A DNA stretch of 64,000 bases, taken from Ifrita kowaldi. Taxonomy: Eukaryota; Chordata; Aves; Passeriformes; Cinclosomatidae. The position numbers were made by a program, and so were the translations under genes. Below are positions 13,001-26,300 of the stretch, piece by piece (position 1 is the stretch's first letter; every line of letters begins with the position of its first letter). The notes beneath the pieces are model-generated. The model was not told the DNA's origin, did not search any database, and worked only from the letters and a program-made list of their open reading frames with translations. The DNA lies in contig VZRS01009608.1 in the NCBI GenBank assembly GCA_013398055.1, forward strand, positions 186,001 through 250,000. The letters run 5' to 3'.

Positions 13001-16000
13001 AACTGTTTCACAAATATACATAAAAACCTACCATGGCAATTTTATTTTACTAGCTCCAATGGAATCCAAAAAAAACAGGCTGGGGAATTCCTAAGAACAT
13101 TCCAATGACTTGCAAGGAAATTTATTACTAGAGGTTTACAGCTGTCCTGAAAAAGTTTAGCACCAATCTGACACAAAGAAACTGCGCTGGTCTTTTCTGG
13201 CAACCAGCTGAGCACGTGTCGACTTCACCATCCACGAGAGGAACACAACCCAAAATCCTTATCTACTCATTGATATCACCAGCTCCTGGCTTCTGATTTA
13301 GGACTTCAAAAAAAAAGAAGGGAAGCAAATTAAAGTTTTACCCTGAAGAAAAAAATAGTGACTTTTTTTATCAGGGAGGCAATCACACCGGTGTACTGCA
13401 GTCACAGAATGTGAAGCATGTGGGGCTATAGCTCTGAGCAGAGAGTTTGCTGAAAGGATTGCTTAAGTGATCAGAGGACCACAGATTGTGTTCAATATTC
13501 ATAGTAGTGAGTTTCAAGAATAATATCCAAATGCACAGCTAAATAAGTTATCACCTGGCAAGGAGCACAGACTGAAAGTACAAACCCAAAGTACCTATTA
13601 ATGGTAAAGCCCATTATCAAATCGCTTTGCTCTCTGTAATGGTTTGGAGCACTCAAAAATCCAAGATTCAAAGGGAAAAGGTTCATTTTCAGACTTGACA
13701 AGCTTCCCCTAGCACAGAACTACCAACACTGTTACTACAAACAGATGCCTGTTTCCCACATAAATACAGCAATCAAAAATTGTTTATGGATTAGGCAAAG
13801 AGTTCAACATTTATTTTCATTCTGTCCAAAAAAAACTTGTGAGAGCCTGAGAAAAGCCTGTCATACCTTGTTGCAGAGCCAGAAACAAATAACTTAAGTG
13901 CTCTTTTAACATTCTCTGAGATACTGCAAGTGCTGAAAGGCCAATGCCTGCAGAGCTGCTTCTGACATATAATTAAATGAAATACGAGCACTTCTGTAGA
14001 GTCATGGGAATTCCCTTGTTCTCCAGGAGGGGTGAGGATTTTATAAACACAGCAAATCTCTGTCTTTCAATCAGTAGATACAGCAACAAAATTTCAAGTG
14101 CAAATTTATTGTCTCCTTGACAATTGGGCATTTTTGCTTCAGTTACTTATTTTTTAAATAAGAACAGTTATCTTGAAATATTATCTAAAGGAAAGCAGAA
14201 TTAATTAGCTCAGATACCAAGTGCAGGTTCTACATAATCTTTACCTAAGAAATGCACTGCAAAGGAGTGATTAAAATGTTAAGTTGCCATGGCTACCTTT
14301 ATATCACCAGTCAAGGAAAACTTGCACTCAAGATAAAGAAAGAAACAAGCCACTATTAATATAATTTTTTTCAACATTTTCAGAAGGAAAAGCCGCTTAA
14401 AAAGGAGTGTTATACAATTTGCTTTCTTTTGTTTGCAGGTAAAATGAGGAGTATCTGTACTTGCATTTGTAGTTAATAATTTTCACAAAGCACTGAATTC
14501 TTCACCTTTTTTTTCAGATATTCAAGACTAAGAAAAACATGATGGAAGGAACGTCTTGAATGCTGCTGTAAGTGCAGTTCTACAGCTTTATAATACGGTT
14601 TAAAAGAGAAGTTTTGTCAAAATGAGATTTGTGTGGCTGTTTTCTAAACAAGAATCAGATGCAAAACTATAGAAGCACTTTTCAATGAACCTGAGGTAAA
14701 CTTATTAGAAGAAAATGGTGATTTGTTGATTGCACCATAAGGTACAATAATTATGAAATTATCCTAATTTTCGTTGAAGTTTCTTGAATACTATGAACTA
14801 CTATCAGTAAAACCTGTTTCAATACATGGAAATTGTGGAAACATTGTCAGATGCTAACATTTCAATTAATGAAAGCCACACACTTGACAGGGATGTGGTT
14901 GTGTTTATGAAGATGTGATATTTTTAATGCCTTAAATTAATTTTTTCTACAAAATATAAATCTAGAAACATACTAAAATAGGTAGAAGCCTCTTAAAGAT
15001 TGCACTTTTTGTCTCATAGTATTCCAACTTGTTCACATATTAAAATATTGATTATATTGATATATTTAGATGACCTAACAGAATTAATTTTTAAAACTAT
15101 TTTAACCTGTTACACTGCAATCACAAATAGTCCTAAAGACTTGTGCTTTCATCCTGGAATGGGAGAAAAAGCAACAAAGGCAAACACCACCTTTTCTGCT
15201 CTATGTCCAGGCCTTATGTGGCAGTACAACAACCCAGCCTGGAGAGTTAAGCAGCAGTAAAGGAGAGAAAGCAATAAAGAGAGAGCTAGAGGGGAGCAGG
15301 AAGCCAGGCTGGCTTGGTGCTGGTGGCTACAGAACCCCTTCCTCATCAGCAAGCGAGCTTTGAAACCTCCGTGATCTGTGAAACACAGCATGTGAACCAT
15401 CACTGATGAGATCTGTTAGGGCAATTACACGAGGAAGAAAGTTTTGACTTTTCAAAGTCTGAAATAGGGAAAGCATGTATGTTTGTTCTCTGCTGTGTTT
15501 GAAAGCTGGGATCAGAGCTCATATGCCAGTTTTACTGCTTTTGATTATGTGAACCAACTAAAAACCTATTTGCTAAGGACCTACATGCTTGAAATTTAAC
15601 ATGAAACAAACCATTATTGTTTAAAAAAAGAGTGCACAAAGTCTCATTAAAAGGGCTTTTTTGCCTTTCTCTTGGGCTTTTAAATGCCAGCATAATAGCT
15701 TCCAAGTAAATGAAGAAAACACATTTACTGGGAGCTACAACTGAAAAGACTGTGCATTGTGATTGATGGCCAGTTCTTTCCAGAGCTTCAGCAGAGGGTT
15801 ATGACATCCATTATTGCAAATCCCATACACTGGTGCAGAAACACAAAAACACTCACTGGATGCTGCACAGGAACAGTCCAGCCAACAGAATCTTAACCAA
15901 AATAGACTGGAAATATACTGGCATTGTAATAAATTTAATGATAATTTCTCAAACACCAGAAGTGTTTTAATGGTCAGAATCCAGCTAAAAATGGCATGTA

Positions 16001-18229
16001 AAGACTCAATTTCTTTTTCTGAGGTATTAAACAAATTATTAGAATTGAAAGGATTTGAGAGAACAACTGATCTTTCACCTTTGCATTTTTCCATTTACTT
16101 CATGTGCTATATTTTATGCACGAAACTTTTTCCCCCCTCTTATTTGCTTCTTTATAGTTGAGGCTGCAAGCCAAATGGTGTTAGGTGATTAACATATTTA
16201 ATAAAAACTTTCTGTCTCTAACTTCTGCCAGTTACATATGCAAGCGGCACATGTAACGAAGTGCACTAAAGTCTGCAGAAATGAAGCCAATGCTTAAAGT
16301 CATGCCGGATTGGAAAAGCAAAGCCCACAGCTCAAGTTTTTTCTGGTGCTTCACAAAAGAACCATCTCCTCCAGCTTCTGAAAAACTCCTGTACAGGTGC
16401 TTAAAGTGCAACCTCCTTAGACTTTACACAGGTAACACTGTTTGTTGTACAGAATATTGCAAAGATAGGGTGGGAAATTAAGATATTAAAAGAAAAGTAA
16501 AATTCTTTCTCCAACAACATTCATAAAACATGCTGAGCTTTCAACAGAGTTTTCCAGACTGGTTGCTTTGCTTTTTATTCTATTGCAGAAATGACACTTC
16601 TCTATCTGCTGTACAAATTAAATAAGCACAAGTGTGCCTGTACACACTTTGTAGGTTACTGAGAGCCACAGGAGCTTACAGGTGAATTAAGTTATGGAAA
16701 CCCACATATGCAAAATATCAGATAAAGAGCTGGTCATCCTGTGCAGCTGCTCCAGTTCCTGGAATTTAACGCTCAAGTCAAGTTTCTGAAAATAAAAGAA
16801 ACAAACTCATTCTTATATGTATATATAAAGGCATAGCCACCATTTTTTATGGTGACATAAATAGAATTGAAGTTCTGTGGAAAACTGTAAGCTTTCCAGG
16901 ACATTGAGAAATCCAAACTGGAAAGCATGATACAAAGAGAAGAATATTTGTACACCAGCACTTGACTTCAGCAAAAGGTGTACAGTGCTTCAGAGAAGTT
17001 TGGATAATCTCCTTGTGAAGAGCTGGAGCTAAGAATTTATGACACCTCTAGTCAAACTTGTAAGTCTTGGACATGAGCCCTCAAAAGTCTTGGCTGTTCT
17101 ATTTAAGTTCTGCTGGTGGAGAAGCAAGACCTCCTGAAGGAGAAACGTTAAATGACAGGAGCCCAATTCCCTGAAAATTTCAGTAGCAAAGTATGAAAAG
17201 CTCTTCTGAATTTCAGTTCATTTGAACAGTTCATGCTTACACAAATCCCCCTAAAGATTAGGATAATCATAGTAAAGCCAATTTCTTCATAGAGATGAAT
17301 ACAGCCAACAGGGATCACAGCAAGTCTGAGCTACCACCAGATAATTCTTTCATCATGAAACATATAAAAATAAAAACTAAGTTTTCAGCTGAGATGCTTT
17401 TAAGAAATTAAGATGCCATGAAAGAAGAACAGAGGAAGAGCCTTAACAACATTTGCACATTGTGTAAAAATCCATGTACTGAATCGCTATTAAAGAATTG
17501 GGGGGTTATATTTGTGCTGACCCTCAGTCTAACTACTCAGAACCATCTCACATGCAGCATCAAAAAAAGTTGTTAGCCACAAGTGTCCTCACAAAACAAC
17601 AAGCCCAGTAGAAAAGAACGCAGACATCATGAGCCTAATTTCATTTTGAACTGGGACTTTTTGAAGTCCTTAAGTTGCTCTCATCCTAAGCTGTATCTCT
17701 AGAAACTTTTCTTTTTGGATTTATTGAAAAGGTGAGGATGAAAGACAGATGTATTTTTCCATAAAGCTCTCTGTTCCTCTCTGAAATTCAATTTAAAAAA
17801 AAAGGGAAGAAAAGATAAAAACACACACCAGCTTCCACATCCTCCTACTGCAAACCACAAACACTATGCTTATCTTCTCCCTGAGTCTGTGTTCACTCCA
17901 GCATACGGCACTGCCTCAGTTGGGGTTTGGTGGTAGAGAAGACTAAGCTCAAATCTTACAGCAGCTGGCACCGAACCAGATCCTTTCCCCCCTTCTAGAG
18001 CGGGCTGCTACAGCAATTTCCTGCAGAAACACGGTATTTTTTAACCAGAGATGGTACAAACCCTTTTCAGAGGAGGAATGGCGCAAAACAGACTCCGTCA
18101 GCCATGAAGTTTTCCCTCCTCTTCCAGAAGAAATTGCCTCTGGGGAGAGTCTCTCACTTCCTTTCTTGCTCAGTTTGCTGGAAGCTGGACAGCCGTGGCT
18201 TTGCACAGTTTTAGTGGATTACTCATCTA
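13001..18229. other. AT-rich non-coding DNA with splice-site-like motifs near 14.5 kb
   Basis: No gene is supported. Frames reach 119 codons at 15735-16094 (minus) and 115 codons at 15814-16161 (plus). They overlap each other on opposite strands, are AT-driven and show no domain. Two polypyrimidine-AG motifs near 14438 and 14517 are described separately. The rest holds short homopolymers and no recognised repeat. Confidence 0.55.
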
Positions 18230-18239
18230 ACTCAACCCA

Positions 18240-18310
18240 TTCAGAAATATTTCTAATTACTCCCAGCAGAGGTTTCTCACCTAATTATCTCCTCTTTTAA
18301 TTAAATTTCT
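18240..18310. promoter_or_regulatory. Cluster of three TAATTA homeodomain-type sites
   Basis: Three copies of the palindromic hexamer TAATTA lie at 18254-18259, 18282-18287 and 18298-18303, within 50 bases. TAATTA is the core bound by many homeodomain factors. Even in AT-rich DNA one copy per kilobase or so is expected, so three in 50 bases is notable. The surroundings also carry 'gcagaggttt' and 'tctcacc' and are less repetitive than neighbouring DNA, as in vertebrate conserved non-coding elements. The motif spacing is what I see; enhancer function is inference. Confidence 0.3.
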
Positions 18311-21300
18311 TTGCTGGAAAACAGGACTACTGGACTCACAATTTTTGTAACATAATGTTTCCTGAAATCGGCACTCCAGGAGCTAGGATGTTTATAGGAT
18401 TTAAGATTTATGAAGTTTGGGCCTTGAAGGGGTTTTTGATTCTGAGTACATCACGAAGCCTGCAGCAGCCACGAGTCAGATAAAGGATATAAATCTTTCA
18501 ACTTAAAGCTGAAGCCTTGGATGGAGGAGCCCCAGGGGCCTCAGTAGCAGCACTGGCTCTGTTTAGAGATCATGACCACACTAGAGAAGTGCAATAAATA
18601 AATGTGGCCGAGTGACATGGAGTCTCCTCTGCCACATGTGTCTGTCCTTACTGCTTATCTACTCCAGGAGTCAGAAGGATCCCTCAGAGCAACAGGAACA
18701 TGCCCAAACATTGTTTCGAGCTGTCGCACCTTGCACCTGGGGGAAGACCTGTGGCTCTCTACGTTGAACTGTGAGATAAATCAAAGACAATTTACTCCCG
18801 TCTGGTTTCTCTGTTTCTTTGACATCATCAAAACCAAACATTCAATACTAGAGATCTCTATTCCCTTTAACAAGTAACCTTCTTGAAGTGGTTACGCTCT
18901 CCAGACCATGATTTGCTCTTTCCTCTTAAGTCAAAGGCTCTTCCAGCTGTTTTTCCTGTGCTTCCTTCCTGCAGAGTAACTGTAGATTGCTCCAGAGGAA
19001 AACAGCATACAGGAAAATGAAGAAACTGAGGAAAGTTATATTATTCATAATTAAACTGCAGAGCTTCTCATATTCTCCACAAAGAAGGTAGGCTCTTAGG
19101 CATTTACTGCAAAAACAGGAACAATAAGGCAAATCCTCTTTGTCAGAAATCACAACGTGAGTTCCCAGCTCCCAACAGGATGATCACCTGTCAGTTCAGG
19201 AGCTCAGCTGGAATCGTGTGTTTGCAATTCCTAAAGCTCACGGGCTCTGTGTCCACAAAGCCCATTAACAACTGAACAGATTGGAAGCAGCAAAAGCAGT
19301 TTCAGGGAGTGCCAACAAAATCCTTTTGAAAAAGAGGAAAATATCTATTTTTGCTTTTCAAAAAACCTCACCAAAAACAAGGAGCTTGGGGAGCATTCTG
19401 ACCATGAGAGGCTAAGTCAGTTTTCAGCAGCCGTGGACAAGTAATGAGGACCTGCTGTTGACACAGTTGTGGAGGGAAGATTCACCACCCAGATTTTATT
19501 CCTACTGCAGAGGCAGAAACTGGGCGCTGTGTATGATTATTTGTGACAGTGTTTCATGCAGAACAGCAGGTCCTCATTAGAGAGCCACATTTACCACAAA
19601 CATTCACCTCTCATGCAGAGATCAAGTTACAGTTTGAGCTCACAGCACAGAAAAATCTACTTTCCCTTTTTCAGGAGGCAAAAGAAAATCAGAAGGAATT
19701 AACATGCTACCACGGGCAAACTTTCTTCTTTGCAAATTACATCTTTTTAATTTCAGTAACACAGAAGATCACTGTGCACCCAGGAAAGCTTGCCTACCTA
19801 GATTTCATTCAGGCATTAAATGGAGCAGGAGGGGGCTCAATAAAACTGTAGAAGTCTTAGAAATCTTTGTTCCTTCAAAAGCACAAATATATGAGTGTCT
19901 CTTCAGCCAGTGATTCAAAATTACATAATAAAGTTAATTCTGTAATTAAATACAGACCAAAATTCAGGACTGTTTATAAGTTGCAGATGCCAGTCACTAA
20001 ATGAGAGCATATGGGGAAATCCCAAAGTGATAAAAGTGGACTGGATAGGTCCACTAACCACATTTTCATAGATTTTCAATATTTAGTGGCTAAGAATGTT
20101 AGACAAGAGGCAGGGTGCAGTCAAGGAGAAGATGCATGGGTTTTGAACTTATTTTTCTAGGAATGAATGTAGGGGTTTTCAGGAGAAAAGTAATTAACTG
20201 AAAACCCTTGAATTTTCTTAGTCATAAACTTACATAACAAAAGTACTGCAGCTCCATCAAACTGTAGCTGAACCATTAACACCACCTCACATACTCAAGT
20301 TAAATGAAAAGCAAAAGAAGGAGACAAGGTTAATAGGCATGTTTTGATTGCGGGAGGCGAAAAAAAACCACCAGAAAACCAAACCAACAAGAAAAAAAAA
20401 TATTTCTTTTTAGGAGGCAGAGGTTTTAACAAAAATTTTGGAGTAATCACATCAAGTTTATTTTTTTTCTTTTCAGTATCTAGTGACATGGATCCTCTAT
20501 GACAACAGTTTAAATCTTTTTGTACCAAAAATTTTCTTCATAGCACAACAATTAAAAGTGCTGACCAAGCACTCACTGTGTACTTCAAGATGAAATCAGT
20601 TTCAGTTGCAAAATATATTCCAAGATGATGTCTCTGTTTTTAATCAATATTTTCAGAGATCAACATTTTGCAGGAATTACACCATCAAATAGGGGTCCTA
20701 TAAAAGCCAAAGTAAAACACTGTTCCTTGCTACATATGCAGGGTAGTCTGTCTCAATTTTATTTTTTTTTTAGATGTTGCACAATTTTACTAAAAAGTTT
20801 ATTTGGCTACAGTGCAAATAATGGCACTAGATGAAAGCACAAGAAAGAAGAAAACACATTATACTTCTCCCAAATTTGCATGTCTATAACGAAGTTTCTA
20901 GAAACATTGTCTTGGAAAACCTTTTGTACTGTTGGACATAGCAGCAGCATCAGAGTGAAAGAAGTAATCGGTATTGCAGAACTGTGCTTTCTGATAAACA
21001 AAATAACAACATAAGCCAAAGTTTTATGGCCACATCTAACACTGCCAAATGGTTTGAGCAGGGTATGGATCTGTAATGGTGGAAAGTTACTTCCTCAGAA
21101 AGACAGTGTAATTCAATATGTAGCACAGCAAATAATGAAGAAAACCAAATCTCTTAAATAGTAATTAACTTACAATTAACTGAAATTAGTCAGGAGTCAT
21201 GCACGCAATGGGTGAGGCAGTCCATAGCGTATTAGAGTGAGAGCAATTGCCATATAAAATTGAAACTGAGGAGGTCAGAAAGAGGAAGCATAGTTGGGAA

Positions 21301-21500
21301 GAGGAAATTTTCCATGCTGAACATAAGGACTGAAAGCAAAGAGTGAACTCCTGGCAAGTTTGAGAAAATGGCTCAACTGATTAAGGAGAGAAAACAAAGT
21401 ACTGGGAAAGGATAAGGTATTTAAAGTAGTCCAGAAAGTAAGAGAAAACAAGATTACAAGAGCTTTGCATGGACAAACCCATAAGAGAGTCTGTGTGATT
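18311..21500. other. AT-rich non-coding DNA, no gene seen
   Basis: Open frames stay under 105 codons and none is recognised. Runs of A and T are common, for example at 20390-20401 and 20461-20468. No LINE, SINE or LTR landmark was found. Confidence 0.6.
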
Positions 21501-23300
21501 AAAAGTGATGGTAGGAAATACCTAAAATGAAGAATTTCTCTCATTGTTTAGGAAAAACTCATGAAGACTTGTGTAGTATTCCACTTGGAGACGCAGTCCT
21601 GACCACCCCCACTGGCCCCACTGGTTTCAAGGGGAAGAACAGAGCCATTTACAAACAGCTTGTTACAGAAGATCTGAAAAGTGGAACCACCATGCAGGAT
21701 AAACCAAGCACCAATATAATTGGTGCAATTAGACGAAAAGGTATTGAGAGATCAAAACGCAGCTGGAAACCCTCAGAATTGCTCAAGAGTTTCTGCAATC
21801 CAGAGTTGCAGGGGAAGGAAAGACATCTTGTCACTGGGCTGAGAGGAATTTCTCCTATTTCCCCACAAAGCCTGGGAGACCTAAGCAAGATATTCTAAAA
21901 GAGAAATATTAAATATATCTAAAATATACGAGGACCATGATAACTACAAATTTCCAGGGAGAGTGAAGAACTGTGAAGACAAAGCACAGTAACAGGATTT
22001 TATTTTGCCCCCATATAGTACACTGCGGTGACATAACATGTTTGCTGGACACCACAACCTAAAAGAACCACTTTTGGGAACAGCTAATGAAAAAACTCAC
22101 AAGATGAGAAGCAATTCTTGGATCAACTCAAGACTTAAGATGAAGCTACCCGAGAAAAACTGTGGAAAACACACTGCTCCACACTCAGATACCAAACCAC
22201 TCATATGAGAGGGGAAAAAAGCCAAAAAGAAGCCCAAAAGGAAACCCACAAGAGGTTTAACTTGAAAGGTTAACTTGCTTAACTTGAAAAAGAAGAATGA
22301 TACAAATATGGAAAAGCTAGTTAAAAATAAATTAAAAAGAATCAGCTAAAATTTTAAAATATTCATATAAATATTTTAAAGCTTTCTTTTTATATAAACT
22401 GGCATAGCTAGTCTTTAAAGGCACCACTGTAAAAGCTCAGAGTACATGTATAATACCATTCAAAAATAATTTTAAATGTGTTTCCAAAAAATATCAGTGT
22501 ACTCAAATAGCAGAGTAAAAGAGGCTATTAGACATGAAAAGACATCCTTCAAAAAGCAGAAATTGCACACACCTGAGAAAATTGAAAATAACAAACTCTG
22601 ACAAGATTAACATCAAATCAGAATCAGGGGGGAGTAAGAAAAATAAAATAAAATCACCAGAAGATTTCATGAAGCAACTTGCTAAAGATTAAATATACCA
22701 AGTTTTCAAATACCCAGAAGAAGCAGCCAGCCTGTTTGAGCACATGGTATATGAAGAACTTAGAAGGAAGGCAAATTGAATGAATCCTACGCATCCTCAT
22801 TTCCCACAGAGAGCCTTATTGGTGTTTGGGACTGAAGAGGCTCTCTGTAGGGGATGAGTACAAAATACTCCCTCAAACTGACCTGTTTAGGAGCTTTCAG
22901 AATAAATGGAAAAAGTTAATAGAAACACATAATATACACCCAGTGGTTCCAAGGCATCTCAGATATAAAATCTGTGATTATCTAATTGTGGTTTGCAGCC
23001 TACAATTTAAATTAGAGTTAACACGGTTAGAACAAAAGATGATAAGCACAGTGTCAAGAGCCCAGGGACTCTGACTCCTGGAATGGGAATATTGGGAGAA
23101 AGTTGAATGAAAGACTAAGATGTTTACCTCATCAATCAAAGATTTTTGAAAGAATCAACCTCCTGCAGGGAGCTTGGGCTCCCCAGGAAAGCAGTGACAA
23201 AAGGAGCAGTCAACAAACACAGTGCACTGCTGCTCCCCCCACCCACAACTTGTGACATAGTCCTTCAGTGAAGACTGTCTTGGAACAGGAAGAAAAGTTC
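21501..23300. other. Unassigned block, possible decayed interspersed repeat
   Basis: The segment contains a plus-strand open frame of 123 codons at 21527-21898 and, further right, a stretch at about 22790-23200 whose wording ('gactctgactcctggaatg' near 23070, 'ggcatctcagatataaaatc' near 22955) has the texture of an old transposon or retroviral non-coding region. I could not match either to a family with confidence. The 123-codon frame contains a PTGPTGFKG stretch that imitates a collagen triplet but has no second repeat block and no splice context. AT-rich simple sequence lies at 22320-22390. Confidence 0.35.
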
Positions 23301-26300
23301 TCTTGGAGATTAATAACTGGTAAAAAGGCAGGAAACTAAGGCTAGGAAATGCCCTTATGTGTGTATACTGTTATCTGCACAGATTTTCAGATAGGCTTTA
23401 TAAAAGCAAACCCAAACTAAAGTGTTCCTCATTATCAATTTCACTCTGACACTGGTATTTAAAAGGCAGTCCTGACAGAAGCAACCTACATGCTGACACA
23501 TGGCTCCAGGAAAGCAGCTGTTTACCTCCTAATCTGTCATTAGTTCTCTTCCACAAGACAATAAAAACTCAGCCCAAAAGAACAACAAAGTAAAAACAGC
23601 ATAAACAATTTCCCTCTGCACTTCTGCTCAATGGAGGAGTCAGATCTGTTTGTTTTTAAGAAGAAATTATGCTAATTTAAACAAGAAAGCTCCAGTAAGA
23701 AATAAATTGTTGCACATCTTACTCAGAAACATCACATAACAAGGTCATTGTGGCTGAGGCAATTATTTTGGCAAATTGTTGTGGAGGGATAAGAGCTAAT
23801 AACACAAGTTACAACTAGTGAATTGCACATGTGTATCTCAACGCTCAATGGAGAAAGAAATTTATTTCTGTAAATTAGCAATAGAATAAACAAGGCTGTT
23901 TTCTGCACAGACATGGCTGTGCAGGAACCAGCACTGCCAGATGATGACGCATTGCTATTTGAGCAACAGGTTTTTCTTTGCTTTGCTGTATGAATTAAAC
24001 CCAGTATCAACATCTACAGCAGAGCAGCACCTGCAGCTCCTCGGAACATGGGACTCAGAAAATCCCCTCACCACATAGAGAGGACATAAATCTCCCAAGA
24101 AAAAAATCTATTTTTATTCATACATAATTGTGTCAGCTTTGCAAAGGACTATGTTTAATTTCCGAGAGCAAATACAGCTTTTGTCTGTGGCACTCTGGAT
24201 GTAAAGCCAGAAGGTTGGAGATCTGCATGCAAGCAGTGCGGCCACCCTGGAGGTGCCCCGGCCCTGGGTCTGAGAGCCCAAGGTGCCCTGCACATTCCTT
24301 AGGACTAAACGATCCCCAGTGTAGTGATTGCTTGTCAGGTTACTTCAATTTGGGGGGGAAAAAAAGAAATAAACAATGCTAGAAGTTAGGTTGGGTTTTG
24401 TTGTCGGTTTGTTGGAGTTTTTTGGGCAAGAAACTGAGGATTTTTCAAGCATTAGCAGCAGGAGGACTGGAGAAATGAGCAAGTAAATACAGCTTTTCTC
24501 CCAGGAGGGAGCCAGCCAGTGGTCAGCTCATTTCTCCAAGCCTTCTGTACACAAACCCGCTGAACGCAGCCTGGGAAAACAATCCTGGCTAATAGACCAA
24601 ACAGCCCCATTTCATGAGCCTAAGCTGTAATAAAAAGTTTGAGGCAATGATTGCACCATAAGACTGTCCTGCAGGTATCCTGAAGCACAGACAGCATGCC
24701 AGGCCTGCTCCCAGGAGAGCTGTTTTGCAGGGAGAGAAACGCACGGTGCGAGCTCAATCAGCTGGGAAACGGGGCTGGGAAAAAGAAAGGGGGCTGAAAG
24801 TGCTTCAGCCACTGCAAATAACAAAAAGCCTCATCCGTCTAAAGACTCTGGGAAAGGAATATCAAGTTTTAAAGCAGAAAAGAGTAAGAAGTAAAATGCT
24901 TGATCCACAGCTCAAGGGCACATTGGAAACGGTTCTTCTGCCTCATGCAGACATAAAATTGCTGGAAGGATGTTCTCATAAACAAAGTGCTGGAGGCCAT
25001 GCCATCGTCCACCTCCCCCTGTTTCTCTCTACATCTAAGGAAGGCAAGTACATCTCATAAAACAGAAGATGCACGCGTTTCAGGAATATCCCAGAGGCAA
25101 AAAAGAAAGAATAGTGAAACAGTAACAGCTTTCAGAGCTGGTGATACAGCCTCTTCTATTTAGGTTAAAAATCCTCTAGGGTCTGTTCCTACTTCTGATT
25201 TCCACGTACTTGCTGGATTTTCCACAGCTTCATTATTCAAAGAAAATAGCTGGATCTTACTAAGGTTGGCCATTGGGGGCAAAATTCAGCAGCAGCAGAA
25301 AGTCAGATGAAGGTATTTGCGCCTCCTAAGTCTCAGTCTCACTCTCTGAGGCTCCTCTCAGGTACCTATTAAACCCTCTGAGCTCAAACAGGATTTAAAT
25401 GAGGGAACAGAGACCTAATCTTTTTCCCTCCCATTCTTTTATGCCCTGCAAAGTGTTTTACATTACAATTTATTCATGTTAACGTTTGTCTAGCTAATCA
25501 TTGCAAACACTTCCACACCTTGTTTTGAAAAGGCCTAACTGTAGTGTTTTAAACAAATCCTGATGTTTCCATTGCCATATATCAGCCGAACAAAGGGAGC
25601 AGAAGGAAAGGAGGAAAAATAACAGGACAACCTCAGAAAAGAGCTCAATCAAGATTTATGAGTAGGGTGGAAAACTGAGAGAAAGGCTAAAGATCTCTAC
25701 AGAAAACAACTCTCTTGTCTTACCACTGATATGATTATGCATCTTAATAACAGTGCCTGCAAACACCTCCTCTGCACTGAAATAGATACTGAGATGCGCT
25801 CCTCACTTACACTGACACACAACTTATACAATAATTTTAAAAGGGTCAGTTTCATCCATTAATTTATTCATACAATTGTCCAAGATTTAGCTGACAAAAG
25901 AAGGCGAGTAAACCCTGATGCTTTTTTAATAACCATCTGAGATGGCACTCAGAGAGATTTAGTGCTTGATTTAAAGCGAACTGATGGCTAAGTTATACAT
26001 TTAGATAGAGATACTGGGGTAAGGTCAAACTACTATCATTAACATCCCAAGGAGGAAGGCTGATAATTACTAATACTTAAAAGCACCAGCAGTCTTACTG
26101 ATTGCATGGATTTTCTCAGACTTTTGTTCAGCCAGTTTTTCAAGTAAAAAATAGCTTTCAAAGACTTTTAGCTCATACAATGTAAGCCTCACTCATTAGT
26201 AATCCTTGGAGCTTGACTTCATTTGAGCCTGTTCTGGGTCTGGATTGCAATTAGTATTGCCCTCCAGGTAAGGGAGTGTAGATTTATCCCCCAGAGGTGG

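Noticed and set aside
21600..21640. Collagen-like PTGPTGFKG segment
   Set aside because: Only three triplets, no extended Gly-X-Y repeat and no exon borders.
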